DNA of 45,956 nt from Mycetocola reblochoni REB411 (GTDB taxonomy: Bacteria > Actinomycetota > Actinomycetes > Actinomycetales > Microbacteriaceae). The translations under genes were made by a program, and so were the position numbers. The stretch lies in the NCBI RefSeq assembly GCF_900163835.1, contig NZ_FUKR01000073.1, forward strand, positions 1 to 45,956, written 5' to 3'. Below, piece after piece: positions 10,632 through 18,336 of this stretch (its first letter is position 1; the number at the start of each line of letters is the position of its first letter). The notes under the pieces were generated by a model. The model saw only the letters and a program-made list of their open reading frames with translations, made no database searches and was not told where the DNA came from.

Positions 10632-10759
10632 GCGGCGGGCTCGGCCGCTTCGCATGTCGTGGTGGGGCACCGGGGCGGGACGTCGGCGCAGGACGAGGGG
10701 GCGGGGCGATGACCGGGTGGCACGACGACGACGGGGACGCGCGATGACGGGTGACACGA

Positions 10760-10792
10760 CGACGGGGCGGGGCGAGAAGCCCCGCCCCGTCG
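10760..10792 (-). terminator. Hairpin terminator of the Bax-inhibitor gene
   Basis: A 14-bp stem (10760-10773 with 10779-10792) and a five-base GAGAA loop, placed 33 bases beyond the stop codon of the minus-strand gene that ends at 10826. Confidence 0.75.
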
Positions 10793-10825
10793 GACGATGT
10801 GTCGCCGAGGGCGACCGTGCGTGCG

Positions 10826-11641
10826 CTACTCGCGCAGGATCGCGAGCAGGCGCAGGATCTCGACGTACAGCCAGACGACCGTTAGCATGATGCCGAAGAC
10901 GCCGGTCCAGCCGAACTTGCGCGGGGCGCCGTTCTTGACGCCCTGCTGGACGAAGTCGAAGTCGAGCACGAGCGAGTACGCGCCGAGGACGATCGCCAGC
11001 ACACCGAGGATCGCGCCGAGCGGCACGGTGCCGAGGATTGGCAGGGTGATCTCGGTGCTGCGCAGGCCGAACTCGCCGCCGACGACGCCGAAGGCGCTGA
11101 GGAAGAAGTTGACCAGAGAGAACACGGCGTACGCGACGATCGCGATCATGAAGATCTTCGTCGCGCGCTTGCTGGCCCGCACCTTGCCGCTGGCGAACAG
11201 CGCGAGAGTCACACCGACGACGACGAGGGTGGCGAGCACGGCCTGGCTCACGACGCCGGGGTAGCGCGCCTCGAGGACGGCGGACAGTGCGCCGACGAAA
11301 AAGCCCTGGGCGCCCGCGTAGCCGAGGATCAGGCCGGGCGAGGGCTCCTTCTTGAAGATGTTGACCAGCGCCAGGCCGAAGCCGGCGATGCCCGCCACGA
11401 TCATCAGCAGCGGCAGCCCGCCGCCGAGCATGAAGCCGGCGACGGCACCGACGGCGAGCACGCCGAAGGCGATCGCCGACTTGAGGATGGTGTCCTCGAC
11501 GCTCATCCGGTCGGTCTGGCTGGGGGTGGCGGAGGGCTGGGCGTAGAGGGCGTCGAGCTGCTCGGCGCTGGGGGTGGTCACGGTGGACGACCCGCCGGAG
11601 CGGAACGCGTCGTTGTTGAACGCCGGGTTGTTGACGGCCAT
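10826..11641 (-). CDS. Bax inhibitor-1/YccA family membrane protein
   Basis: A 271-residue protein with a soluble N-terminus of about 55 residues (starting MAVNNPAFNN, as in many actinobacterial members) and seven hydrophobic helices from residue 57 onward. It contains FMLGGGLPLLMIVAGI, LGAILGVLAIVLGAYSLVLDFDF and a C-terminal WLYVEILRLLAIL. The aspartate-containing penultimate segment matches the pH-sensitive Ca2+-leak motif of the BI-1 fold; in bacteria the physiological role is uncertain, often linked to membrane stress. Start ATG 11641. A 15-bp palindrome lies 41 bases upstream of the start. Confidence 0.9.
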   Translation of the reverse strand: MAVNNPAFNNDAFRSGGSSTVTTPSAEQLDALYAQPSATPSQTDRMSVEDTILKSAIAFGVLAVGAVAGFMLGGGLPLLMIVAGIAGFGLALVNIFKKEPSPGLILGYAGAQGFFVGALSAVLEARYPGVVSQAVLATLVVVGVTLALFASGKVRASKRATKIFMIAIVAYAVFSLVNFFLSAFGVVGGEFGLRSTEITLPILGTVPLGAILGVLAIVLGAYSLVLDFDFVQQGVKNGAPRKFGWTGVFGIMLTVVWLYVEILRLLAILRE

Positions 11642-11681
11642 GCTGTGGCTACTCTCTCTCGGTCGTGATGATCGGGGATGA

Positions 11682-11696
11682 TTCGCCTGAGGCGAA
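11682..11696. promoter_or_regulatory. Perfect 15-bp palindrome, candidate operator (ClgR-like)
   Basis: TTCGCCTGAGGCGAA, seven-base arms around one G, sits between the divergent Bax-inhibitor gene and the glycerophosphodiester phosphodiesterase gene. The core CGCC-N3-GGCG resembles the CGCY-N3-RGCG pattern that I recall for the stress regulator ClgR of Corynebacterium and Streptomyces. The regulator assignment is inference; the palindrome itself is plain. Confidence 0.45.
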
Positions 11697-11791
11697 GCGT
11701 TCGTTCAACCGTACACAACCTGACCGGGAATCGCCTGCGTTCGGGCGGATCCGGCGTTCGCCCTCGGCGTGACGGACGCAGGGCGCGACGA

Positions 11792-11797
11792 TAGCGT
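11792..11797 (+). promoter_or_regulatory. -10 hexamer, leaderless promoter
   Basis: TAGCGT ends seven bases before ATG 11805, and no ribosome-binding site is present. It fixes the start of the phosphodiesterase gene at 11805. Confidence 0.55.
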
Positions 11798-11804
11798 TGA
11801 GCGC

Positions 11805-12902
11805 ATGACCGACGGCACCAGGACCCCACTCATCATCGGACACCGCGGATCGCCTGCGACCCGGCCGGAGCACAGCCGGTCGTCCTACGAGCTCGCGATC
11901 GCCCAGGGGGCCGACGCGGTGGAGCCGGACGTGGTCGCCAGCCGCGACGGCGTGCTGCTCGTCCGGCACGAGAACGAGATCTCCGGCACGACCGACGTCG
12001 CCGATCGTCCCGAGTTCGCCGACCGCCGGCGCACGCAGATCGTCGACGGGCGCAGCGTCACCGGCTGGTTCACGGAGGACTTCGACTGGGCCGAGCTCGC
12101 GACGCTGCGCTGCCGCGAGCGCCTGCCCCTGCTGCGCCCGCTCAGCGCCGAACACGACGGAGCCGAACCGCTGCTGCGCCTGAGCGACGTTCTGGCGATC
12201 CTCGACGCGGCCGACGGGAACGTCGCCGCCGTCATCGAGCTGAAGCACGCCGAGCACTTCGCCGGGGTCGGCCTGCCCCTGGACGCGCTGCTCGCCGCGG
12301 AGCTGTCGGAGCGCGGCTGGGCGACCGGCAGACGGCTGTACCTGGAGTCCTTCGAGGAGCGGGTGCTGCACGGGGTGAGGGACCGTGGCGTCGAGGCGAG
12401 CCTGGTGTACCTGATGGAGGACCACGGCGGCGCACAGGACCTGGTGGGGGAGCTCGGCTCGGCCGCGCCCCGGTACGCGGAGCAGCGCCGGGAGTCGGCG
12501 CTCGCCGAGCTGGCGGCGCGCGTGGACGGCATCAGTGTCGACACCTCCGTCCTGCTCCGGCCGCTTCCCGGTGGCGTCGGCGGCTCCGATCCCGCGGTCG
12601 ACGAGGTGCCCGGTGGCGGCGAGGACGAGCTGCGCGGGGAGCGGCTCGTCGAGCGGGCGCACGCGCACGGCCTGCTCGTGTTCGCGTGGACGCTGCGCGC
12701 CGAGAACGCCTTCCTCGAGCCGCAGTACCGTTCGGACGGCGTCGATGCCCCCGCTGAGGGGGCGGTCGGTGACTGGCAGGGCCAGTTCGGGCGCGTGCTC
12801 GCCACCGGGGTCGACGGCGCCTTCGTCGACCAGGTCGACCTCGGCGTGCGCGCGAGGCAGCGCCTGGTCGCCCCCGCAGAGGGTGTCGATGACGTCGTGT
12901 GA
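11805..12902 (+). CDS. Glycerophosphodiester phosphodiesterase (GlpQ-like GDPD)
   Basis: A 365-residue TIM-barrel enzyme that hydrolyses glycerophosphodiesters to glycerol 3-phosphate and an alcohol. The family signature opens the protein (LIIGHRGSPATRPEHS). The GlpQ-type metal and substrate motifs follow: GADAVEPDVVASRDGVLLV, RHENEISGTTDVADRPEF, GWFTEDFDWAEL, and AVIELKH in mid-protein. No signal peptide is seen, so the enzyme is probably cytoplasmic. An upstream ATG exists in the open frame (11769), but the TAGCGT hexamer and domain alignment favour 11805. The product could feed GlpD. The gene is followed 44 bases later by the ATP-grasp gene with its own promoter. Confidence 0.9.
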   Translation: MTDGTRTPLIIGHRGSPATRPEHSRSSYELAIAQGADAVEPDVVASRDGVLLVRHENEISGTTDVADRPEFADRRRTQIVDGRSVTGWFTEDFDWAELATLRCRERLPLLRPLSAEHDGAEPLLRLSDVLAILDAADGNVAAVIELKHAEHFAGVGLPLDALLAAELSERGWATGRRLYLESFEERVLHGVRDRGVEASLVYLMEDHGGAQDLVGELGSAAPRYAEQRRESALAELAARVDGISVDTSVLLRPLPGGVGGSDPAVDEVPGGGEDELRGERLVERAHAHGLLVFAWTLRAENAFLEPQYRSDGVDAPAEGAVGDWQGQFGRVLATGVDGAFVDQVDLGVRARQRLVAPAEGVDDVV

Positions 12903-12934
12903 CGGCACGGGCGGCATCCGGGGGGACGCCGTCT

Positions 12935-12940
12935 TAGCCT
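12935..12940 (+). promoter_or_regulatory. -10 hexamer, leaderless promoter
   Basis: TAGCCT ends six bases before ATG 12947 of the ATP-grasp gene; no Shine-Dalgarno sequence is visible. Confidence 0.55.
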
Positions 12941-12946
12941 GACGGC

Positions 12947-14056
12947 ATGACGAATTCCAGTGCCGTGCCGGTCGTGCACATCCTGCACGAGAACGAGGAG
13001 TGGCTGCCGCCGTTGCGTGCGGGCCTCGACGCCGCGGGCGTCCCCTACCGGGAGTGGGACCTCAGCACGGGGTCGATCGATCTCGATGCCGAGCCGGAGC
13101 CGGGCGTGTACTGGTCTAGGCTCAGCGCCTCGTCGCACACGAGGGGACACGCTCACGCCAAGGAGTACGCGCGGGCGGTGCTGCGCTGGCTCGAGTCGTA
13201 CGGCCGCCGCGTGGTCAACGGCTCGGAGGTGCTCGAGCTCGAGGTCAGCAAGGTGAACCAGTACACGGCGCTGCGTGCCGCGGGGTTCGACGTTCCACGG
13301 ACGGTGGCCGTGTTCGGCACCGAGGAGCTGTCGGAGCGCGCGCGTCAGCTGCCGCTCCCGTTCATCACGAAGCACAACCAGGGCGGCAAGGGGCTCGGCG
13401 TGCGCCGTTTCGACGACTACGCCGAGTTCGACGCGGCGTTCGCGGGGCCCTCGACGGATTCCGTCGATGAGGGGCCCGCCGACGGCATCACCCTGCTGCA
13501 GGAGCTGGTCTCCACGGCGGAGCCGTTCATCACGAGGGCGGAGTTCGTCGGGGGCCGCTTCGTGTACGCCGTCCGGGTGGACACCTCCGCGGGGAGCTTC
13601 GAGCTCTGCCCCGCCGACGCCTGCGCCGTGCCGCCGGCGGGGTTCGCCCCCGCCGTCTGCGAGGTCCCCGGTGCGGCACCGGACGATTCCGGTGCCGGTC
13701 CGGCCGGTCGGGGGACCGCTGCCGGTGACGCGTCGGCGGCCGGTGCTGTCGCGGGGGCGTCGGGTTCGACAGCGACCCTGGCGGCGCCGTCGCTCTTCCG
13801 CGTCCGCGAGGAGGTCACGGCGGAGCACCCGCTCATCGTCCGGCTGGAAGCGTTCCTCGCCGAGCGCGGCATCGAGGTCGCCGGGGTGGAGTTCTTCGAC
13901 ACGGCCGACGGTCGGCTCGTGCCCTACGACATCAACACCAACACGAACTACAACCCCGACGTCGAGGCGGCGACCGGTCACCGGGCGGCCTCGGCGCTGG
14001 GCGCCTTCCTCGGCGCCGAGCTCGCCGCGACGGTCGCCGGGGGTGCCCGAGCGTGA
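12947..14056 (+). CDS. ATP-grasp ligase (RimK / glutathione-synthetase-like)
   Basis: A 369-residue protein with the ATP-grasp fold. The N-terminal pre-grasp domain spans about 1-100. The ATP-binding lobe carries VNGSEVLELEVSKVNQYTALRAAGFDVPRT (split here as VNGSEVLELEVSKVNQY and the residues after it), PFITKHNQGGKGLGVRRF and LLQELVS. The metal-binding end is VEFFDTADGRLVPYDINTN. Residues 225-275 are a low-complexity Ala/Gly/Ser/Thr insertion. Such enzymes join a carboxylate to an amine through an acyl phosphate. The four-base overlap (GTGA) with the next gene, a PLP-dependent sulfhydrylase-like enzyme, suggests a joint pathway. The substrate is unknown. Confidence 0.8.
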   Translation: MTNSSAVPVVHILHENEEWLPPLRAGLDAAGVPYREWDLSTGSIDLDAEPEPGVYWSRLSASSHTRGHAHAKEYARAVLRWLESYGRRVVNGSEVLELEVSKVNQYTALRAAGFDVPRTVAVFGTEELSERARQLPLPFITKHNQGGKGLGVRRFDDYAEFDAAFAGPSTDSVDEGPADGITLLQELVSTAEPFITRAEFVGGRFVYAVRVDTSAGSFELCPADACAVPPAGFAPAVCEVPGAAPDDSGAGPAGRGTAAGDASAAGAVAGASGSTATLAAPSLFRVREEVTAEHPLIVRLEAFLAERGIEVAGVEFFDTADGRLVPYDINTNTNYNPDVEAATGHRAASALGAFLGAELAATVAGGARA

Positions 14057-15465
14057 CGGACGGCGACTGTCCGGTTGGGCGCTCGGCTCCCGACGGGGCG
14101 GAGGTGCTCGGTACGGCGGGCGGGCCCGGCGCGGCGGAGGAGCCGGGCGGTGACCGCGGGGGCGGGCGGCTGCGCGACGGCGAGAGCTACGGCTTCGCGA
14201 CGGAGCAGGTTCACGCGGGTGAGCAGCCGGAGCCGGGGACGGGTGCGCGGATCACCCCCGTGTACCTGAGCGCCGGTTTCGAGTTTGACGATTTCGACCA
14301 GGCGAGTGCGCGGTTCGTGGACACGCAGTCCGGGTACAGCTACACCCGCGTCGGCAATCCGACGAACGCCGCGGTGGAGCGCAAGCTCGCGCGTCTCGAC
14401 CACGGCGCGTCCGCGGTGCTGCTGGCCAGCGGTCAGGCGGCGACGGCGATCGCGGCGCTGGCCATCGTGCAGGCCGGCGACCACATCGTCTGCTCGAGCA
14501 GCGTCTACGAGGGGACGAAGGGCCTGTTCCAGTCGAATCTGACGCGGCTGGGCGTCTCCGTGGACCTGGTGGCCGACCCGAGCGATCTGGGCGAGTGGGA
14601 GCGTCTGATCACGCCGCGGACGAGGATGCTCTTCGGCGAGAGCATCCCGAACCCGAGGAACGACGTTCTCGATGTACCCGCCGTGGCGGAGATCGCCCAC
14701 CGTCACGGGCTGCCGCTCGTCGTCGACAACACGATCGCGACGCCCTTCCTGTTCCGGCCGCTCGACCACGGGGCGGACATCGTCACCTACTCCACCTCGA
14801 AGCTGCTCACCGGGCACGGCGCCTCGCTCGGCGGTGCCGTCGTCGTGGGCAGGGGCTTCGACTGGTGGGCGGACGCGGAGCGGTTCCCGCAGTTCGCGGC
14901 CCCCGCAGGCGGTGTCTCGGGGCCAAGCTGGATCGGGGCGTACGGCTCGGATGCCGTCGGCGCCTACCTGCGGGACGCGGTCGCGATGCGCTTCGGGCCG
15001 ACGCAGTCGCCTTGGCATGCGTTCCTGCTCAACCAGGGGCTCGAGACGCTGTCGCTGCGCATGTCCAGGCACGTCGAGTCGGCATTGGCGGTCGCGCAGT
15101 GGTTGGAGTCGCGGCCGGAGGTCGTCGGCGTCGACTATGCGGGCCTCTCGTCGAACGCGCATCATGGGACCGCCGAGCGATTGCTCCCGCGCGGGGCGGG
15201 GTCGGTGTTCGCTTTCACGGTCGACGGAGGCATCGATGCGGCCCGCCGCTTCTACAACGCCGTCGAGCTCTTCAGCAGGATGACGCACATCGGCGACGTC
15301 CGCTCGCTGATCCTTCATCCGGCGACAACGATCCACGTGCAGCAGACCCCGGAGCAGAGGCGTTCGGCGGGAATCTCCGACGGGATGCTCCGGCTGTCGA
15401 TCGGGCTGGAGGACCCCGCCGACCTGATCAGGGACCTCGAGCGCGGCTTCGCCGCCCTGGCCTGA
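14053..15465 (+). CDS. O-acetylhomoserine sulfhydrylase-like PLP enzyme
   Basis: A 470-residue member of the Cys/Met-metabolism PLP family. The motifs GYSYTRVGNPTN, ALASGQ-type LLASGQAATAIA, PLVVDNTIATPF and TYSTSKLLTGHGASLGG are present; the PLP-binding lysine is K250. Length and the LFGESIPNP and HAFLLNQGLETL motifs point to the MetY (O-acetylhomoserine aminocarboxypropyltransferase) branch rather than cystathionine gamma-synthase. The first 45 residues are a Gly-rich, apparently disordered extension. GTG 14053 overlaps the upstream stop. Its tight coupling to an ATP-grasp ligase rather than to metX leaves open a specialised role. Confidence 0.85.
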   Translation: MTDGDCPVGRSAPDGAEVLGTAGGPGAAEEPGGDRGGGRLRDGESYGFATEQVHAGEQPEPGTGARITPVYLSAGFEFDDFDQASARFVDTQSGYSYTRVGNPTNAAVERKLARLDHGASAVLLASGQAATAIAALAIVQAGDHIVCSSSVYEGTKGLFQSNLTRLGVSVDLVADPSDLGEWERLITPRTRMLFGESIPNPRNDVLDVPAVAEIAHRHGLPLVVDNTIATPFLFRPLDHGADIVTYSTSKLLTGHGASLGGAVVVGRGFDWWADAERFPQFAAPAGGVSGPSWIGAYGSDAVGAYLRDAVAMRFGPTQSPWHAFLLNQGLETLSLRMSRHVESALAVAQWLESRPEVVGVDYAGLSSNAHHGTAERLLPRGAGSVFAFTVDGGIDAARRFYNAVELFSRMTHIGDVRSLILHPATTIHVQQTPEQRRSAGISDGMLRLSIGLEDPADLIRDLERGFAALA

Positions 15466-15489
15466 ACCGGCGGCGCCCGTTCCAGGCTG

Positions 15490-15537
<48 letters not shown>

Positions 15538-15557
15538 GCTCGGTTGCGGTCTCGGGG

Positions 15558-16190
15558 TCATCCCGCGTCGTCCAGGTCGATCGTCCATCGTGCCTGGCGG
15601 GCGAGCGGGTCGCCGTGGGCGATCAGGACGACGATCCCGTCGCTGCTCCACCGGTGGATGTCTGCGGTGAGGGCGGCGGTCCCCTGCGCGTCGAGCCCGC
15701 TGAACGGCTCGTCGAGGACGACGACGTCCGGGTCGCCGAGCGTGCAGAGGGTCAGCCACAGCTTGCGCGCGTTGCCGGTGGAGAGCGCGTCGGCGCTGTG
15801 CTCGAGCCAGTGGCCCGCCCCGTAGCGGGTGAGTCGGGCGCGGGCCTGCTCCGGGTCGGTGCCCGCCATCCGGGACGCGAGGATCAGATGGTCGTCGACG
15901 CTCATCGGACCGAACAGTGCGGGACGTGAGCGGCAGACCCGTCGGCGCGGGCGGACGTCCGGTTCGCTCGCGTCGATCCCGTTGACCAGGACCCGTCCGG
16001 TGCGGGGACGCAGGTACCCGCTGATCAGCTCGGCGACGGTGCTCTTGCCGGAGCCGTTGCTCCCGCGCAGGGCGAGGAGCCCTGGCCCTGAGGCGGACAG
16101 GCTCAGCTCCGTGAGGACGTCGGCGCCGGTGTATCCGGCGCGGACGCGATCGAGCGTGAGGGAAGGCGTCGGATGCTGCGGTCGATGCAC
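15558..16190 (-). CDS. ABC transporter ATP-binding protein of the circular bacteriocin locus
   Basis: A 210-residue nucleotide-binding domain: Walker A GSNGSGKS, Q-loop region near FGPMSVDD, degenerate signature LSTGNARKLWL, Walker B VVVLDEPFSGLD and H-loop IAHGD. GTG 16190 is supported by a GGAGGAG seven bases upstream and by the need to keep the first beta strand (SLTLDRVRAGY). It therefore overlaps the end of the upstream permease gene by 88 bases. ABC ATPases are standard in circular bacteriocin clusters, where they help export the peptide or confer immunity. It is the last gene of the operon. Confidence 0.88.
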   Translation of the reverse strand: MHRPQHPTPSLTLDRVRAGYTGADVLTELSLSASGPGLLALRGSNGSGKSTVAELISGYLRPRTGRVLVNGIDASEPDVRPRRRVCRSRPALFGPMSVDDHLILASRMAGTDPEQARARLTRYGAGHWLEHSADALSTGNARKLWLTLCTLGDPDVVVLDEPFSGLDAQGTAALTADIHRWSSDGIVVLIAHGDPLARQARWTIDLDDAG

Positions 16191-17896
16191 AGGAGTGCTC
16201 CTCCGGTCAGGGTGAGGACGGCCAGGACGGCCGGTGGGGTGGTGGTCAGGGTGAGCCCGGTCGGGTGCGCGTCGCCGGGGAGGGGGATGCTGATCTCACC
16301 GGACACCGCGAGGAGCGCGGCGATCGGGAACGACGCCCCGACCGTGATCAGCACGCTGACCGCGTCGTGCGCGGCGGTGTCGTCGCTGTTTCGTGTTCCC
16401 GGTGACCGGGCGTCAGCGAGTGCGGCGGCGAGTGCGGCCGCCCCCGCGGCGAGGGTGCTCGCAATGACGGTGGTCGTCGGTCCGCCGATCCGCGGGTGCC
16501 CGCCGAGTGCCGCGCCGCCGAGGCCGATCAGGCATCCGACGACGAACGACGGCACGGTGAAGGCGGCAAGGACGAGGGCCGCCGCGCGTGCGGACCCGGC
16601 ACCGTTCTCCCAGCATTGGCGGATCGGTGCGCGGAGGACGCGTGGCCCGGTGTGCCGCAGCATCATGTCGCTGAGGGTGAGTCCCGCCGCGTGGGCGAGC
16701 AGTACGGTGACGGCGGCGACGCCCGCAGCCCGGGGGACCCCGCCCCCGTCGACGAGCACGGAGGGGAGGGGTGGTCCGGCGCCGAGGGCGGGAACCGTCG
16801 CGAAGGCGCGGAGGAATGCGGTGGCTCCGCCATCGCCCGCAGTCCCGTCTGCCGAGGCGGTTCCCGCGGCAGCGGCTGCCGCGTCGACGCGGAAGGCCAC
16901 CGCCGCCGCGAGGAACACGGCGCAGCCGAGGACCGTGCGCCATCCGCTTCCGACCGCGATCGCGCGGTGTGTGAGGCGGAGGACGATGACACCGAGTCGC
17001 CGCCCGCGCAGGACGTCCGGTGTCGCACCGATGAGGGGGTAGCCCCTGATCCGGAGTCGCCGACCGAGCAGCGGGATGAGCGCGGCGGAGACCGCACCGG
17101 CGATGAGGAGAACCGACAACAGCACGGGCGCCGTCGCCGAGAGCGCTGTGGCGGTGCGATCCACGAGCTCACCGCTGTCGGTGGCGGTCGTCGTCTCGCC
17201 GATCGCCCTCAGCGCCGTCGCTGTGCCGAGCCCGAGGCCGACGCCGATGACCAGAGCCGCTCCGATCACGGGCGCGGACGGGCCCGCGCCCCGGGCGACA
17301 GCGGCTGTCCGCCTGCGCCGCGCTCCGTGCCTGCGCCGCGCTCCGTGCCCGCGCCGCGCGTCGCGACCGCGGGCCGGCGGGGCGGTGAGCAGACCGAGGG
17401 TGACCGTGACGAGACAGGCGGTGACGGGGAAGACGATGAGCACCGCTCGCGTTGCCGCGTCCAGGCCCGTGAGGGCCGCGGCGGCGCTCGCCCCGATCAC
17501 CACCACCGCGATGCCGGAAGGGAGTACCCGGGGGAGCCAGACGCTCAGCGCCACCGCGTCGGCCGGTGCGTCGAGAGCACGGAGCAGGCCGAGGTGGGGT
17601 GACGATCGGAGCCGACTGCGTTGGTGGCCGAGCAGCGCACCGAGGAGCGCCCCGCCGACGAGATAGCTCTCGATCAACAGGACGGCGACGGCGACGGCCG
17701 GGGCGGTGATCGGCGGGTCGTCGAACAGGCGTGGCGCCACGGACACGGCCGTGACGGTGACGAACACGAGCAGGACGCCTCCGGCCGTGGCGAGACCGGT
17801 GACCCAGCGCCTGGCCTGGCGCACGCTCAGCGGAAGCCGCATGCTGAGCAGCGCCTCGACGGTGTGCAGTTCGGCGACGCCGCGGACGGCGCTCAC
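16103..17896 (-). CDS. Twelve-helix permease-like membrane protein of the bacteriocin locus
   Basis: A 597-residue hydrophobic protein. I count about 12 transmembrane segments, four before and eight after an Arg-rich cytoplasmic loop near residues 180-205 that carries a short in-frame repeat. It is probably the membrane partner of the ATPase encoded immediately downstream. Sequence motifs of a named family are not visible to me. GTG 17896 overlaps the preceding stop as GTGA; the long open frame upstream of it reads as Arg/His/Pro-rich shadow and is rejected. Likely role: export of the cyclic peptide or self-protection (inference). Confidence 0.8.
   Translation of the reverse strand: MSAVRGVAELHTVEALLSMRLPLSVRQARRWVTGLATAGGVLLVFVTVTAVSVAPRLFDDPPITAPAVAVAVLLIESYLVGGALLGALLGHQRSRLRSSPHLGLLRALDAPADAVALSVWLPRVLPSGIAVVVIGASAAAALTGLDAATRAVLIVFPVTACLVTVTLGLLTAPPARGRDARRGHGARRRHGARRRRTAAVARGAGPSAPVIGAALVIGVGLGLGTATALRAIGETTTATDSGELVDRTATALSATAPVLLSVLLIAGAVSAALIPLLGRRLRIRGYPLIGATPDVLRGRRLGVIVLRLTHRAIAVGSGWRTVLGCAVFLAAAVAFRVDAAAAAAGTASADGTAGDGGATAFLRAFATVPALGAGPPLPSVLVDGGGVPRAAGVAAVTVLLAHAAGLTLSDMMLRHTGPRVLRAPIRQCWENGAGSARAAALVLAAFTVPSFVVGCLIGLGGAALGGHPRIGGPTTTVIASTLAAGAAALAAALADARSPGTRNSDDTAAHDAVSVLITVGASFPIAALLAVSGEISIPLPGDAHPTGLTLTTTPPAVLAVLTLTGGALLCIDRSIRRLPSRSIASAPDTPAPTSSRS
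17311..17364. repeat. 18-bp tandem repeat inside the permease gene
   Basis: Two perfect 18-bp copies (17311-17328, 17329-17346) and a degraded third (17347-17364). On the coding (minus) strand they read as an Arg/His/Gly-rich cytoplasmic loop (about RRHGARRRHGA). The length is a multiple of three, so copy changes would keep the frame. Confidence 0.85.
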
Positions 17897-18336
17897 GTCC
17901 GACGCCCTGGGCTGTCGCGTGCCGCGGAGTCCCGCCTCTCGAGCGTCGCCATCAGGACGATGACGGCTCCGGCGAGCCCGATCCCGACACCGATCAGCGA
18001 GAGCAGTCCCTGGGGCGCCGGGGCGAGCGTTCCCGCTGCGGCGGTGGCGTGCCCGAGGCCACTGATGGCGAGAGCGACCACCGTCGGGAACCCCCACCGG
18101 CGCGCGGGGATGACGAGGCGAATCAGAGCGGGGAGGATCGCGGCCACGGCGGTGATGCCGAGGGTCAGCGTCACCGCGCTCCTGTTCGGGTCGGCCCGTC
18201 CGGTGCTCTCCCACACGCCGGGATGGGCGATGACGAGCTGAACGATGGTGGCGACCCCGATGAGGACGAGGGCGGCGCTCGCCGCGGGCAGCCCCCGCGT
18301 GACGGTGGCGGCGATGGTGCGCCGGCCGGAGCTCAT
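17893..18336 (-). CDS. Small four-helix membrane protein of the bacteriocin locus
   Basis: A 147-residue protein with four hydrophobic segments: ALVLIGVATIVQLVIA, LTLGITAVAAILPALI, a third near FPTVVALAISGLG, and LLSLIGVGIGLAGAVIVL. I do not recognise a family. ATG 18336 overlaps the upstream stop (ATGA), and its own stop overlaps the next start (GTGA), so it belongs to the same operon. Small multi-helix proteins in circular bacteriocin clusters often serve in immunity or maturation; which of these applies here cannot be told from sequence. Confidence 0.75.
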   Translation of the reverse strand: MSSGRRTIAATVTRGLPAASAALVLIGVATIVQLVIAHPGVWESTGRADPNRSAVTLTLGITAVAAILPALIRLVIPARRWGFPTVVALAISGLGHATAAAGTLAPAPQGLLSLIGVGIGLAGAVIVLMATLERRDSAARDSPGRRT

